DNA of 64,000 nt from Roseobacter sp. MH60115 (GCF_015644665.1 NZ_JADOBQ010000004.1:441501-505500); one strand, 5' to 3'. Counted from the first letter of the stretch, positions 15,844-24,683 are shown. Notes: a model not told the origin generated them from the sequence alone. A program made the numbers and translations.

Positions 15844-16227
15844 ATGAGCGACCGGACCCCCATGCGCGTAACCTGCCATTGTGGCGCAAACGAGTTGCGT
15901 GTTTTTCTGGCCGCGGGTTTGGAAGATGCGCGGCGCTGCGATTGCTCCTTTTGCCGGCGGCGGGGCGCAATGAATGTCTCCGTCCGCGAGGCGGACCTGC
16001 AGGTGATCAAAGGCGACGCGCTGACGCTTTATCAATTCGGACCGCGCGGCGCCGAGCATTACTTTTGCAAGGTCTGCGGCTGCTATACGCATCATCGTCG
16101 CAGCTCCGACAATACCGATTTCGGCGTGAACGTGGGGTGTCTCGAGGGCGTGAACCCGGCGGATATCGACCCGGTGCCATGGCTGGACGGTGTAAGTTAC
16201 AATCCCGGCGTAAAGGAGAAAACCTAG
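15844..16227 (+). CDS. GFA/CENP-V-fold zinc protein
   Basis: 127 residues with the zinc-binding cysteines of the glutathione-dependent formaldehyde-activating (GFA) fold: CHCGANELRV, RRCDCSFCRRRGA and YFCKVCGCYTHH. The fold binds zinc; few members have a proven reaction, and formaldehyde activation should not be assumed. It ends directly at the LivM-like ATG (16228) with no gap, so the two are translated together. Two further GFA proteins are encoded at 32053 and 32478. Confidence 0.85.
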   Translation: MSDRTPMRVTCHCGANELRVFLAAGLEDARRCDCSFCRRRGAMNVSVREADLQVIKGDALTLYQFGPRGAEHYFCKVCGCYTHHRRSSDNTDFGVNVGCLEGVNPADIDPVPWLDGVSYNPGVKEKT

Positions 16228-17304
16228 ATGTTCTATCGCGAAGCCGGGGATTTCAGCACCACCTACCCGCAAGACAGCCAGACCTTTCCGATCAAATTCG
16301 ACCGGTGGCGGTATTATGCGGTGCTGTTTGTCGCCGTGGTCGTCATCCCATTCATGGTCAATGACTACTGGGTGAATTCGATCTTCATGCCCTTCCTGAT
16401 CTATGCGATTGCGGCAATCGGGCTGAACATTCTGGTAGGCTATTGCGGGCAGGTTAGCCTTGGTACCGGCGGGTTCATGGCCGTGGGGGCCTATGCCTGT
16501 TACAAGCTGATGACGGGCTTTCCCGAGGTCAGCATGTTCATCCATGTGCTGCTGGCAGGGGGGATCACGGCCATGGTCGGTGTGCTCTTTGGCCTGCCGT
16601 CCCTGCGGATCAAGGGGTTTTATCTGGCAGTGGCGACGCTGGCGGCGCAGTTCTTCCTCGTCTGGCTCTTCAACAAGGTGAGCTGGTTTTACAATTACTC
16701 CGCCTCCGGCCAGATCAACGCGCCCGAGCGGGATACCTTCGGCATCCTGATCACCGGGCCCAATACCGAGGCCTGGGCCACCTATATGTTCTGCCTGATC
16801 TTTACGATTTTTTCGGCGGTGGTCGCGCGCAACCTGACCCGCGGGTCCGTGGGGCGGCAGTGGATGGCGATCCGCGATATGGACATCGCGGCAGAAATCA
16901 TCGGGGTCAATCCGCTGAAAGCTAAACTGACGGCCTTCGCGGTGAGCTCCTTCTTCGTGGGCATCTCCGGCGCGCTTTTCTTCGCGGTCTATCTGGGGGC
17001 TGTGGAAGTGGGCGAGGCCTTCGGGATCACCAAGTCATTTCTGGTGCTCTTCATGATCATCATCGGCGGTCTGGGCTCAATCTTCGGATCCTTCGCCGGG
17101 GCCGCCTTCCTCGTGCTGCTGCCGGTGCTCCTCAAGATCATCGGCGTGGACTGGCTCGGCTGGCCCACGGATATCGTGGCGCACCTGAACCTCGTGATCG
17201 TCGGCGGCTTGATCGTCGTCTTCCTCATCGCGGAACCGCATGGGCTGGCGCAGCTCTGGCGGGTGGCCAAGGAGAAGCTGCGGCTGTGGCCTTTCCCGCA
17301 CTAG
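16228..17304 (+). CDS. Liv-type ABC transporter permease (LivM-like)
   Basis: 358 residues with about ten membrane helices. Family hallmarks include IYAIAAIGLNILVGYCGQVS, LGTGGFMAVGAYACYK, and the coupling loop RQWMAIRDMDIAAEIIGVNP. The N-terminal 25 residues are hydrophilic and extended, as in LivM subunits from ligase-linked systems. GGAG lies about nine bases before the ATG. It pairs with the LivH-like permease, from which it is separated by the minus-strand SHOCT-like gene and the GFA gene. Confidence 0.92.
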   Translation: MFYREAGDFSTTYPQDSQTFPIKFDRWRYYAVLFVAVVVIPFMVNDYWVNSIFMPFLIYAIAAIGLNILVGYCGQVSLGTGGFMAVGAYACYKLMTGFPEVSMFIHVLLAGGITAMVGVLFGLPSLRIKGFYLAVATLAAQFFLVWLFNKVSWFYNYSASGQINAPERDTFGILITGPNTEAWATYMFCLIFTIFSAVVARNLTRGSVGRQWMAIRDMDIAAEIIGVNPLKAKLTAFAVSSFFVGISGALFFAVYLGAVEVGEAFGITKSFLVLFMIIIGGLGSIFGSFAGAAFLVLLPVLLKIIGVDWLGWPTDIVAHLNLVIVGGLIVVFLIAEPHGLAQLWRVAKEKLRLWPFPH

Positions 17305-17314
17305 GCAACGGACA

Positions 17315-17339
17315 GGTAGGGTGGGCTTTCAGGCCACCC
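17315..17339. repeat. Palindromic gene-end repeat, copy 2
   Basis: GGTAGGGTGGGCTTTCAGGC followed by CACCC, ten bases after the LivM-like stop. Nearly identical to 53707-53730 and the reverse complement of 6753-6779. The arms GGGTGGGC and GGCCACCC pair imperfectly to form a hairpin. Confidence 0.75.
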
Positions 17340-17406
17340 CTGCACAAGACAACAACAGCGCCGGACAACCGGCACATCGGAGAAAAAACCAAGGGAGGTA
17401 ACACCG

Positions 17407-18690
17407 ATGAACTATAAACTGGGAACATGGGCCGTGGCAGGCCTGATGGCGGCAAGTCCCGTGATGGCGGATCTTGTCTTTCCATCACTGAGCTACCGGA
17501 CCGGGCCATATGCTGCGGGCGGCATCCCCTTTGCCGATGGCTATGCGGATTACTTCACCCTGCTCAACGAACGTGACGGCGGCATCGGCGGCGTCATGAC
17601 TCGCGTGCTGGAGTGCGAGACCGGCTACAACACCGAAAAAGGGGTGGAGTGCTATGAGAGCACCAAGGGCGAAGGCGCGCTGGTCTATCAGCCGCTCTCC
17701 ACCGGCATCACCTATCAGCTGATCCCCAAGGCGACGGCGGATGACATCCCGATCCACTCCATGGGCTATGGCCGGACGTCTGCCGCGAATGGCGATGTCT
17801 TCAGCCACGTCTTCAACTACCCGGCCAACTATTGGAACGGCGCATCCGCTGCGATCAACCATATTCTGGACCTGAACGGCGGCGATATCTCCGGCAAGAA
17901 AATCGCGCTGGTCTATCACAACTCCGCCTACGGCAAAGAGCCGATCCGGACGCTGGAGAAGCTCTCCGAAAAACACGGGTTTGAATTGAGCCTGCTGGCG
18001 GTCGATCACCCGGGTCAGGAGCAAAAATCCCAGTGGCTGCAGATCCGCCGTGAAAAGCCCGACAACGTGATCATGTATGGCTGGGGTGTGATGAACCAGG
18101 TGGCGGTGCAGGAAGCGGCAAACATCCGGTTCCCGATGGAGAATTTCATCGGCATCTGGTGGTCCGGTGCGGAGATCGACGTGCAGCCAGCGGGCGACAA
18201 AGCCAATGGCTACAAGGCGCTGGCGCTGACGGCGGTGGGCGACGACTTCCCGCTCTACGATGAGCTGCGCCAATACGTGGTTGATACGGGCAAAGCCGCA
18301 GGCGCGGGCGATCAGCTCGGCACCGTGCCCTACAACCGCGGGATCTATGCCGCCATGCTGGCCGCCGAGGCGGTGAAAGTGGCGCAGAAGATGCACGGCA
18401 CCGATGATATCACCTCCGGCCAGATGCGCGATGGGATGGAGAACCTGGTGATCACTGAAGAGCTGATGACCGAACTGGGCCTGCCGAACTTCGGCCCGAC
18501 CTTCTCCGTCTCCTGCCAGAACCACGGGGGCGAGGGGCTGGTGGCCGTCACGCAGTGGGATGCGGCAGCGGGCGAGTTCGTGACGATTTCGGACTTTGCA
18601 CCGACGGACATGGACGTCATCCAGCCGCTGATCGATGAGGATTCCGCTGCCTACAAGGCGGAGAACAACATCGAAAGCAATTGTAACTAA
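17407..18690 (+). CDS. Liv-type ABC transporter periplasmic substrate-binding protein
   Basis: 427 residues. Signal peptide residues 1-21 (GTWAVAGLMAASPVMA, cut before DLVF), then a type I periplasmic binding fold. The mature N-terminus LSYRTGPYAAGGIPFADGY and the TRVLECETGYNTEKGVECYE segment are typical of the long binding proteins that accompany acyl-CoA-ligase-linked Liv systems, rather than of the shorter LivJ/LivK leucine proteins. A well-placed AGGGAGG precedes the ATG. It determines uptake specificity; the ligand is unknown but is probably a carboxylate. An 11-bp hairpin follows the gene and may boost its share of expression. Confidence 0.92.
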   Translation: MNYKLGTWAVAGLMAASPVMADLVFPSLSYRTGPYAAGGIPFADGYADYFTLLNERDGGIGGVMTRVLECETGYNTEKGVECYESTKGEGALVYQPLSTGITYQLIPKATADDIPIHSMGYGRTSAANGDVFSHVFNYPANYWNGASAAINHILDLNGGDISGKKIALVYHNSAYGKEPIRTLEKLSEKHGFELSLLAVDHPGQEQKSQWLQIRREKPDNVIMYGWGVMNQVAVQEAANIRFPMENFIGIWWSGAEIDVQPAGDKANGYKALALTAVGDDFPLYDELRQYVVDTGKAAGAGDQLGTVPYNRGIYAAMLAAEAVKVAQKMHGTDDITSGQMRDGMENLVITEELMTELGLPNFGPTFSVSCQNHGGEGLVAVTQWDAAAGEFVTISDFAPTDMDVIQPLIDEDSAAYKAENNIESNCN

Positions 18691-18696
18691 AACCAT

Positions 18697-18723
18697 TGCC
18701 CCGGCAGGTCCACTGCCGGGGCA
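18697..18723 (+). promoter_or_regulatory. Strong hairpin after the binding-protein gene
   Basis: Perfect 11-bp stem TGCCCCGGCAG / CTGCCGGGGCA with a 5-base loop, seven bases after the binding-protein stop and upstream of the second ATPase. There is no proper T run. In many importers such a hairpin protects the binding-protein mRNA or causes partial termination, giving more binding protein than membrane subunits. Confidence 0.7.
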
Positions 18724-18750
18724 TTCAACTCTATGCTGAGGTCACTGGCC

Positions 18751-19587
18751 ATGCTGGATGCTGCCAAGGAACAGGACATTCGCGCCGACACGGTGCTGGA
18801 CGTCAACAATATCGAGGTGATCTACAATCACGTGATCCTCGTCCTCAAAGGCGTCAGCCTGGCGGTGCCCAAAGGCGGCATCACCGCGCTTCTGGGCGGC
18901 AATGGCGCGGGTAAGACCACGACGCTCAAAGCGATCTCGGGGCTTCTGGCCTCCGAGCGGGGCGAGGTGACCAAGGGTACAATCAAGTATCACGGGCAGG
19001 ACATTCATCACGCCGATCCGGCGGAGACCGTCAAGCGCGGGGTCGTGCAGGTCATGGAAGGGCGGCATTGTTTTGAGCACCTCACGGTGGAGGAAAACCT
19101 GCTGACCGGCGCCTACACGCGGCGCGATGGCAATGCGGCGATCCAGGCGGATCTTGAGATGGTCTATGGCTATTTCCCGCGCCTGAGAGAGCGGCGGAAG
19201 TCTCAGGCTGGCTATACGTCAGGCGGAGAGCAGCAGATGACGGCGATTGGCCGCGCGCTGATGTCCAAGCCCGAGACGATCCTGCTTGATGAGCCCTCCA
19301 TGGGGCTCGCGCCGCAGCTGGTGGAGCAGATTTTCGAGATCGTGAAGTCGATTAACGAAGAGCAGGGGGTGACGATCCTGCTGGCTGAGCAGAACACCAA
19401 TGTGGCGCTGCGCTTTGCACACTACGGCTACATTCTGGAATCGGGCCGCGTGGTCATGGACGGCCCTGCCGCCGAGCTGCGCGAAAACCCGGATGTGAAG
19501 GAATTCTATCTGGGCATGTCGGAGGAGGGCCGCAAATCCTTCCGCGACGTGCGCAGCTACCGCCGGCGCAAGCGCTGGCTGTCCTGA
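18751..19587 (+). CDS. Liv-type ABC transporter ATP-binding protein (LivF-like)
   Basis: 278 residues. Walker A GGNGAGKTT, signature TSGGEQQMTAIGRAL, Walker B TILLDEPSMGLAP and switch region LLAEQNTNVAL all match LivF. ATG 18751 is preferred over 18733 because TGAGG precedes it. It forms the ATPase pair with the LivG-like protein at 11923. The C-terminus is about 35 residues longer than in short LivF proteins and ends in a basic tail (RSYRRRKRW), seen in other ligase-linked systems. Confidence 0.92.
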   Translation: MLDAAKEQDIRADTVLDVNNIEVIYNHVILVLKGVSLAVPKGGITALLGGNGAGKTTTLKAISGLLASERGEVTKGTIKYHGQDIHHADPAETVKRGVVQVMEGRHCFEHLTVEENLLTGAYTRRDGNAAIQADLEMVYGYFPRLRERRKSQAGYTSGGEQQMTAIGRALMSKPETILLDEPSMGLAPQLVEQIFEIVKSINEEQGVTILLAEQNTNVALRFAHYGYILESGRVVMDGPAAELRENPDVKEFYLGMSEEGRKSFRDVRSYRRRKRWLS

Positions 19588-19605
19588 TAAATTGGGGGAA
19601 ATGCG

Positions 19606-19989
19606 ATGAGACAGTTGGGTTTGACTTTCGCGACACTGATGCTGGCTTTGCCGGGTTGGGCGGAGGACCTGGCGCAGCGCAACGTGTTGAACGAGCAGCC
19701 GCTGAGCGGGGCGGAGGGCACGGTGGTGATTGTCTCCGAGCTCAAGCTGATGCCCGGCGGGCGCATTCCCCTGCACACACATCCCGGGGACGAGCATGCG
19801 GTGATTGTTGTGGGCGGGTTGGCGCTCTTGCCGAATGGCAAGGAGGTGGAATTTGCTGCCGGGACGCCGATGTTCTTTCCGGAAGGTCAGGTGCATGGCG
19901 GTGTGACCAATCTCGGCACGGCACCGATGGAGATCGTCACCACCCATATCGTGCGTGCGGATGAACCCTTCCAGACAGCGGCGGAATGA
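19606..19989 (+). CDS. Exported cupin-domain protein
   Basis: 127 residues. A signal peptide (LGLTFATLMLALPGWA) precedes a single cupin barrel. Motif 1 is GGRIPLHTHPGDEHAVIVVGG with the metal-binding His-X-His and Glu; motif 2 is FPEGQVHGGVTNLG. A small periplasmic metal-binding protein that might bind, sense or modify the transported ligand. Its stop is separated by one base from the ATG of the ligase that follows. Confidence 0.82.
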   Translation: MRQLGLTFATLMLALPGWAEDLAQRNVLNEQPLSGAEGTVVIVSELKLMPGGRIPLHTHPGDEHAVIVVGGLALLPNGKEVEFAAGTPMFFPEGQVHGGVTNLGTAPMEIVTTHIVRADEPFQTAAE

Positions 19990-19990
19990 C

Positions 19991-21190
19991 ATGACCCCGT
20001 ATTTCGACGAGCTTGAAACACGCAGTGCGGATGCGCGCGAGGCAGCGCAGACCACCTCTTTGATGGCGCAAATTGCGCGGGTCCGCGCGGCAGAGGACAC
20101 ATGTCTGCTCGACAACGTGGATGTCACGGCGATTTCCGATCTGCCCAAGCTGCCGGTGCTGCGCAAATCCGATCTGGCGCAATGGCAGAAAGAGAAACCT
20201 CCCTTTGGCGGGATCCCCGTCGCGAACGCAGCACATGTGTTCCAGTCGCCGGGGCCGATTTACGAGCCCGGCGGGGTCAGCCATGACTGGTGGCGCATGG
20301 GCCGCTTTCTGCATGCCGCAGGGATTAGTGCGGACGATGTCGTGCAGAACTGCTTTGGCTATCACCTGACCCCGGCGGGCATGATTTTCGAAAGCGGCGC
20401 GCGCGCCGTGGGGGCCTTGGTGTTGCCCGCCGGGACCGGACAGACCGAGTTGCAGGTGCAGGCGGCGGCAGCGGTGGGCACAACGGCTTACGCGGGCACG
20501 CCGGATTATCTCAAGGTGATCCTCGACAAGGCCGCCGAGATGGGCGTGACCCTGAACATCACCAAGGCGGCGGTGGGCGGCGGCGCGCTCTTCCCCGCCA
20601 TGCGTCAGGACTATGCGGATCGCGGGATCAGCTGCCTGCAGTGTTACGCGACCGCCGATCTGGGCAATATCGCGTACGAGAGCGCCGCGATGGAGGGCAT
20701 GATCCTCGACGAAGGCGTGATCGTGGAGATCGTGACGCCGGGCACTGGTGATCTTGTGGCGCCCGGCGAGGTCGGTGAGGTGGTCGTCACCACGCTGAAC
20801 CCGGACTATCCGCTGATCCGGTTCGCCACGGGAGATCTGAGCGCCGTGATGCCGGGCCAAAGCCCCTGCGGACGCACCAACACGCGCATCAAGGGGTGGA
20901 TGGGCCGCGCCGATCAGACCACCAAGATCAAGGGCATGTTCGTGCGGCCAGAACAGGTAGCGGCGCTGGTGGCGCGGCACGACGAGATCGTGAAGGCGCG
21001 CGTCATTGCCAGCCGGGACGGCGCACAGGATGCGATGACGGTGCAGGTCGAAGCCGCCGGCGGATCGGCGGAGGTGTTTTCGGCCAGCGTCGTAGACGTG
21101 CTGAAAATGAAGGGTGCGGTGGAAATCATGGCGCCAGGTAGCCTGCCCCGGGATGGATTGGTAATCGAGGATCAGCGCAGCTACGACTAG
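19991..21190 (+). CDS. PaaK-like phenylacetate-CoA-ligase-family protein
   Basis: 399 residues of the adenylate-forming family, shorter than typical PaaK (about 430-440). The start is ATG 19991, one base after the cupin stop. Recognisable parts are FGYHLTPAGMIFESGARAVG, the YAGTPDYLKVIL segment of PaaK proteins, CYATADLGNIAYES in place of the YGLSE-type motif, FATGDLSAVMPG, and the hinge RADQTTKIKGMFVRPEQV. The glycine-rich ATP-binding loop near the N-terminus (usually SSGTTG) is reduced to QSPGPIYEPGG, so activity on ATP may be altered. It is the second CoA-ligase-type gene of the locus and may act on the transported acid or a product of it. Confidence 0.82.
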   Translation: MTPYFDELETRSADAREAAQTTSLMAQIARVRAAEDTCLLDNVDVTAISDLPKLPVLRKSDLAQWQKEKPPFGGIPVANAAHVFQSPGPIYEPGGVSHDWWRMGRFLHAAGISADDVVQNCFGYHLTPAGMIFESGARAVGALVLPAGTGQTELQVQAAAAVGTTAYAGTPDYLKVILDKAAEMGVTLNITKAAVGGGALFPAMRQDYADRGISCLQCYATADLGNIAYESAAMEGMILDEGVIVEIVTPGTGDLVAPGEVGEVVVTTLNPDYPLIRFATGDLSAVMPGQSPCGRTNTRIKGWMGRADQTTKIKGMFVRPEQVAALVARHDEIVKARVIASRDGAQDAMTVQVEAAGGSAEVFSASVVDVLKMKGAVEIMAPGSLPRDGLVIEDQRSYD

Positions 21191-21201
21191 CGAGGTGCGC
21201 G

Positions 21202-22071
21202 ATGAGCAAACCTGAAAATACCTCTGATGCACATGCTCCCCTGATCTATGACGCCACTGCCGTCAAACGTGCGACGCATCTGGTCATCTGTGTGCCCGGT
21301 GCGTTGACCCGACTAGAGATTTTTGATGCCGTTCTGGACTGGCGGGCGCAGGGGTGGGAGCCTGTTTTCTATCCGTTTCCGGGGTTGGATGGGCGCGCGT
21401 TATCGCCGCCCTTGGATATTGCGGAGGCCGCAGACGATATCGCCGAGTTTGCCCGCCGATACGCCAAGAAACGCATTTGCTTGCTGGGGTTCTCGACAGG
21501 GGGCGCCATTGTGGTCGCGGCTGCTGCATTGTTGGGTGATGACGTGAAGACGGCCGCTATTGCCCCCGCCTTGCCCTACGCCGGGGGCTGGGCGACGATG
21601 AAGGCCACGACAAAGGATCTGTGCGCGTCTGCGCTGCGGGCCCGGTCCATTGGCGTGCGCTCGGCCTGGCGCGCCTACTATCACACTCTGCTCGTCGGCA
21701 GGGGCGGGGTGAGAGATGATCATATCATGCAAACCGCCCGCACCGTCACAGCGAAACGATTGGAGCATATGGTCTATCCTGACGGGGGGTTGCTGCGCGC
21801 CCATGCACGGGGTTTGCGACGATGGCCGGGACCGGAGAAACCGCTGCGTAACCTGCAGCGATTGGCCTTCTTCGTCGGGGCTGAGGATCCTGTCTTCTCA
21901 AGAGAGGCCACCAAGGCCTATGCCGCGAAACTGGGGCGCGTGCAGCTGCGCGAATATGCTGGTCACGGCCATCTGTTGTTTCTCACGCATCCGGCGGTCT
22001 TTGACGATGTGCGCGCCTTCTTTGATGCGACCGATGCGGAGCCCGGCAAAGCCTCTGGCCTTTCCGACTAA
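21202..22071 (+). CDS. Alpha/beta hydrolase
   Basis: 289 residues. Nucleophile elbow LLGFSTGGAIV (Ser), likely acid in FFVGAEDPVFS and catalytic His in EYAGHGHLLFL. No signal peptide, so cytosolic. It could be an esterase or thioesterase acting on products of the neighbouring ligases. It follows the PaaK-like gene by 11 bases and is probably last in the transporter transcript. Confidence 0.82.
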   Translation: MSKPENTSDAHAPLIYDATAVKRATHLVICVPGALTRLEIFDAVLDWRAQGWEPVFYPFPGLDGRALSPPLDIAEAADDIAEFARRYAKKRICLLGFSTGGAIVVAAAALLGDDVKTAAIAPALPYAGGWATMKATTKDLCASALRARSIGVRSAWRAYYHTLLVGRGGVRDDHIMQTARTVTAKRLEHMVYPDGGLLRAHARGLRRWPGPEKPLRNLQRLAFFVGAEDPVFSREATKAYAAKLGRVQLREYAGHGHLLFLTHPAVFDDVRAFFDATDAEPGKASGLSD

Positions 22072-22091
22072 AATTGTCGAAAAAGGCGCTC

Positions 22092-23777
22092 ATGTCCGAC
22101 GCACCGCCCGTTTCAACCGCATTGCCCGCCTCGGCCCGTCGCCGGGCGCAGGACGGATTGCGCGTTCTGGCGGGCTGTGCCGTGATGGTTGCAAGCATCT
22201 GCGCTTTACCCATGCTGGCCGTCGCCATAGCCGCGCTGAGCGGTGGCACGGAGACCATCACTCATTTGATGCAGACCGTGCTGCCCCGCTATGCAGGCAC
22301 AACCATATGGCTTGTCGCCTTGGTCTCGGTTGGGACGTTCTGTCTCGGCGTAGGGGCCGCCTGGCTGGTCACGATGACCCGGTTTCCCGGCGTGCGCCTT
22401 TTTGAGATTGCGCTGGTGCTGCCGCTTGCCTTCCCGGCCTATGTGCTGGCCTATGCCTACACGCATATTCTGGATCATCCGGGTATCGTGCAAACCCTGC
22501 TGCGCGATGTGACCGGCTGGGGGCCACGGGACTACTGGTTTCCCGAAATCCGGTCTGTCGGGGGGGCGGCGGTCATGCTGATCCTCGTGCTTTACCCCTA
22601 TGTTTACCTGCTGGCGCGGGCTGCGTTCTTGCAGCAAAGTGCCACGACGTTTCTGGCCGCGCGGGCGCTGGGGGCCAGCGCCTGGGCCGCGTTTTTCAAG
22701 ATCAGCCTGCCGCTTGCCCGACCCGCGATTGCCGGGGGCGTTTTGCTGGCCGTCATGGAGACCATCGCGGATTTTGGCACGGTCGCCTATTTCGGGGTGC
22801 AGACCTTTGCGACCGGTATCTACACCAGCTGGTTTTCCCTCGCCGACCGTGCGGGTGCAGCACAGCTAGCGCTTTGCCTGCTCAGCTTTGCCCTGCTGCT
22901 GGCCTTGCTTGAGCGGGCGCAGCGGGGCGGGGCCAAGTATCACGATCCGGCGCGTCGTCAACAACGTATGGAGCCCGCTGTTTTGAAGGGCCCGCGGGCC
23001 GCGATGGCCGCAATCCTCTGCGGCATCCCGGTGGCGCTGGGGGCGGTGCTGCCGGTTGTCATTCTCTTTTCCATGGGGCTCGGATCGGAGCAGAACCTCC
23101 TGAGTCCGCGCTATCTCGGGTTTATCCAGAACTCCCTGACGCTCGCCTCCGTCGCCGCTGTTTGTACTGTTGTCGCTGCGATCACCGTCGGGTTTTTCCA
23201 GCGGTTGCGGCCTGGTCGGCTGTCGCACGGATCGGCTTATGTCGCGCGGTTGGGATATGCGGTGCCGGGTGGCGTCATTGCTGTTGGCCTGATGGTCCCC
23301 TTCGCAGCTTTCGACAACGCCTTTGATGCGTTTATGCGGGCCCGGTTCGACCTGTCGACGGGGCTGTTGATCACAGGGTCAATCTGGCTGCTCGTCGCCG
23401 CCTATATGGTACGGTTTCTCGCGGCGGCTCTGGGTGCTTACGAAGGCGGGCAGGCAATGGTGCCCGCGAATATGGATGCCGCCGCGCGGTCGCTGGGTCA
23501 GACACCGGCAGGTACGCTGCGCCGGGTGCACCTGCCTATTCTGGCGCCCAGCCTGTTGACCGCCCTGCTGATCGTCTTTGTCGATGTGATGAAGGAACTG
23601 CCCGCAACGCTGATCATGCGGCCCTTCAACTACGACACACTGGCGGTACAGGCCTACCGTCTGGCCTCGGACGAACGGCTCGAAGGCGCGGCTGTGCCAA
23701 GCCTCGTGATTGTCGCCATTGGTCTCCTGCCGGTCATCCTGATCTGCCGCCAGGTGAGCCGTCGCGGCAACAGGTAG
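22092..23777 (+). CDS. Ferric-iron-type ABC transporter permease (FbpB/SfuB-like)
   Basis: 561 residues, about twelve membrane helices arranged as two fused permease halves. Each half has an EAA-type coupling loop: AARALGASAWAAFFKISLPL and AARSLGQTPAGTLRRVHLP. The late motif DVMKELPATLIMRPFNYDTL is characteristic of Fe(3+) permeases. ATG 22092 is chosen over an earlier in-frame TTG at 22074, based on AAGG spacing. Such proteins need a periplasmic iron-binding protein and an ATPase, and neither is encoded nearby, so this is an orphan subunit or partners lie elsewhere. Confidence 0.88.
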   Translation: MSDAPPVSTALPASARRRAQDGLRVLAGCAVMVASICALPMLAVAIAALSGGTETITHLMQTVLPRYAGTTIWLVALVSVGTFCLGVGAAWLVTMTRFPGVRLFEIALVLPLAFPAYVLAYAYTHILDHPGIVQTLLRDVTGWGPRDYWFPEIRSVGGAAVMLILVLYPYVYLLARAAFLQQSATTFLAARALGASAWAAFFKISLPLARPAIAGGVLLAVMETIADFGTVAYFGVQTFATGIYTSWFSLADRAGAAQLALCLLSFALLLALLERAQRGGAKYHDPARRQQRMEPAVLKGPRAAMAAILCGIPVALGAVLPVVILFSMGLGSEQNLLSPRYLGFIQNSLTLASVAAVCTVVAAITVGFFQRLRPGRLSHGSAYVARLGYAVPGGVIAVGLMVPFAAFDNAFDAFMRARFDLSTGLLITGSIWLLVAAYMVRFLAAALGAYEGGQAMVPANMDAAARSLGQTPAGTLRRVHLPILAPSLLTALLIVFVDVMKELPATLIMRPFNYDTLAVQAYRLASDERLEGAAVPSLVIVAIGLLPVILICRQVSRRGNR

Positions 23778-23800
23778 GGTGGGGCTTGCGCCACCACCCC
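23773..23800. repeat. Palindromic gene-end repeat, copy 3 (diverged)
   Basis: GGTAGGGTGGGGCTTGCGCC followed by ACCACCCC; it overlaps the permease stop codon (TAG at 23775). It shares the GGTAGGGTGGG core with copies at 17315 and 53707 but has a changed loop. It lies between convergent genes. Confidence 0.6.
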
Positions 23801-23810
23801 GTGCGCTGAT

Positions 23811-24683
23811 CTACGCGTCCTCGCCGATCTTGTCCTGCGTTCTGGTGTCAAAATCGCTGGCGTCGTGGCGCTCGTGCAACTGGCCCTCCAGGGGACCGTT
23901 CACCCGGTTGACCATGACCCCGCGCTGAACGGGCTTGCGAGCGCCGATCTGCTTCTCCCAGCGGATCACGTTGTGGTACTCATGCACGCTCAGGAATTCG
24001 CCCGCATCATAACTCTCGCCGCGCACGGTGCGCCCATACCACGGCCAGGTGACCATATCGGCAATCGTGTAGTCCTCTCCCGCCAGATACTCGTGATCCG
24101 CCAGATGCCGGTCGAGCACGTCCAACTGGCGTTTGGCTTCCATGGCAAATCGGTTGATGGGGTACTCCTGCTTGGTCGGCGCATAGGCATAGAAATGGCC
24201 AAAGCCGCCGCCGAAATAGGGCGCGGAACCCTGCAGCCAGAACAGCCAGTTCAGGCACTCGGTGCGGGCTTTCAACGCGGTGGGCAGGAAGGCGTTGTCA
24301 AACTTCTCGGCCAGATACATGAGGATTGCCGCGCTCTCGAACACCCGCAGGCCGGTTGTCGTGTCGAACATCGCAGGTATCTTGGAGTTCGGGTTGATCT
24401 CCACAAAACCACTGCTGAACTGGTCGCCATCGCCAATCCGGATCAGCCAGGCGTCATATTCCGCCTCCTGGATGCCAAGCGCCAAAAGCTCTTCGAGCAT
24501 GATGGTGACTTTTTGACCGTTCGGCGTGGCCAAGGAGTATAGCTGCAGGGGGTGTTTGCCGACCGGCAGCGCCTTGTCATGTGTCGCCCCGGCGATGGGG
24601 CGGTTGATGCTGGCAAAGGTGCCGCCGCTTTCCTGCTCCCATGTCCAAACCTTTGGGGGGGTGTAGGTTTCCGTGTCGCTCAT
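23811..24683 (-). CDS. yghU: Glutathione-dependent disulfide-bond oxidoreductase (YghU family)
   Basis: 290 residues, matching the length of YghU. An N-terminal extension (TYTPPKVWTWEQESGGTFAS, then INRPIAGATHDKALPVGKHP) precedes the thioredoxin-like domain: LYSLATPNGQKVTIMLEEL, INPNSKIPAMFD and VFESAAILMYLAEKF. The helical domain carries GSAPYFGGGFGHFYAYAP. The family binds two glutathiones and reduces disulfides with no catalytic cysteine. It acts in the cytosol. Confidence 0.92.
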   Translation of the reverse strand: MSDTETYTPPKVWTWEQESGGTFASINRPIAGATHDKALPVGKHPLQLYSLATPNGQKVTIMLEELLALGIQEAEYDAWLIRIGDGDQFSSGFVEINPNSKIPAMFDTTTGLRVFESAAILMYLAEKFDNAFLPTALKARTECLNWLFWLQGSAPYFGGGFGHFYAYAPTKQEYPINRFAMEAKRQLDVLDRHLADHEYLAGEDYTIADMVTWPWYGRTVRGESYDAGEFLSVHEYHNVIRWEKQIGARKPVQRGVMVNRVNGPLEGQLHERHDASDFDTRTQDKIGEDA

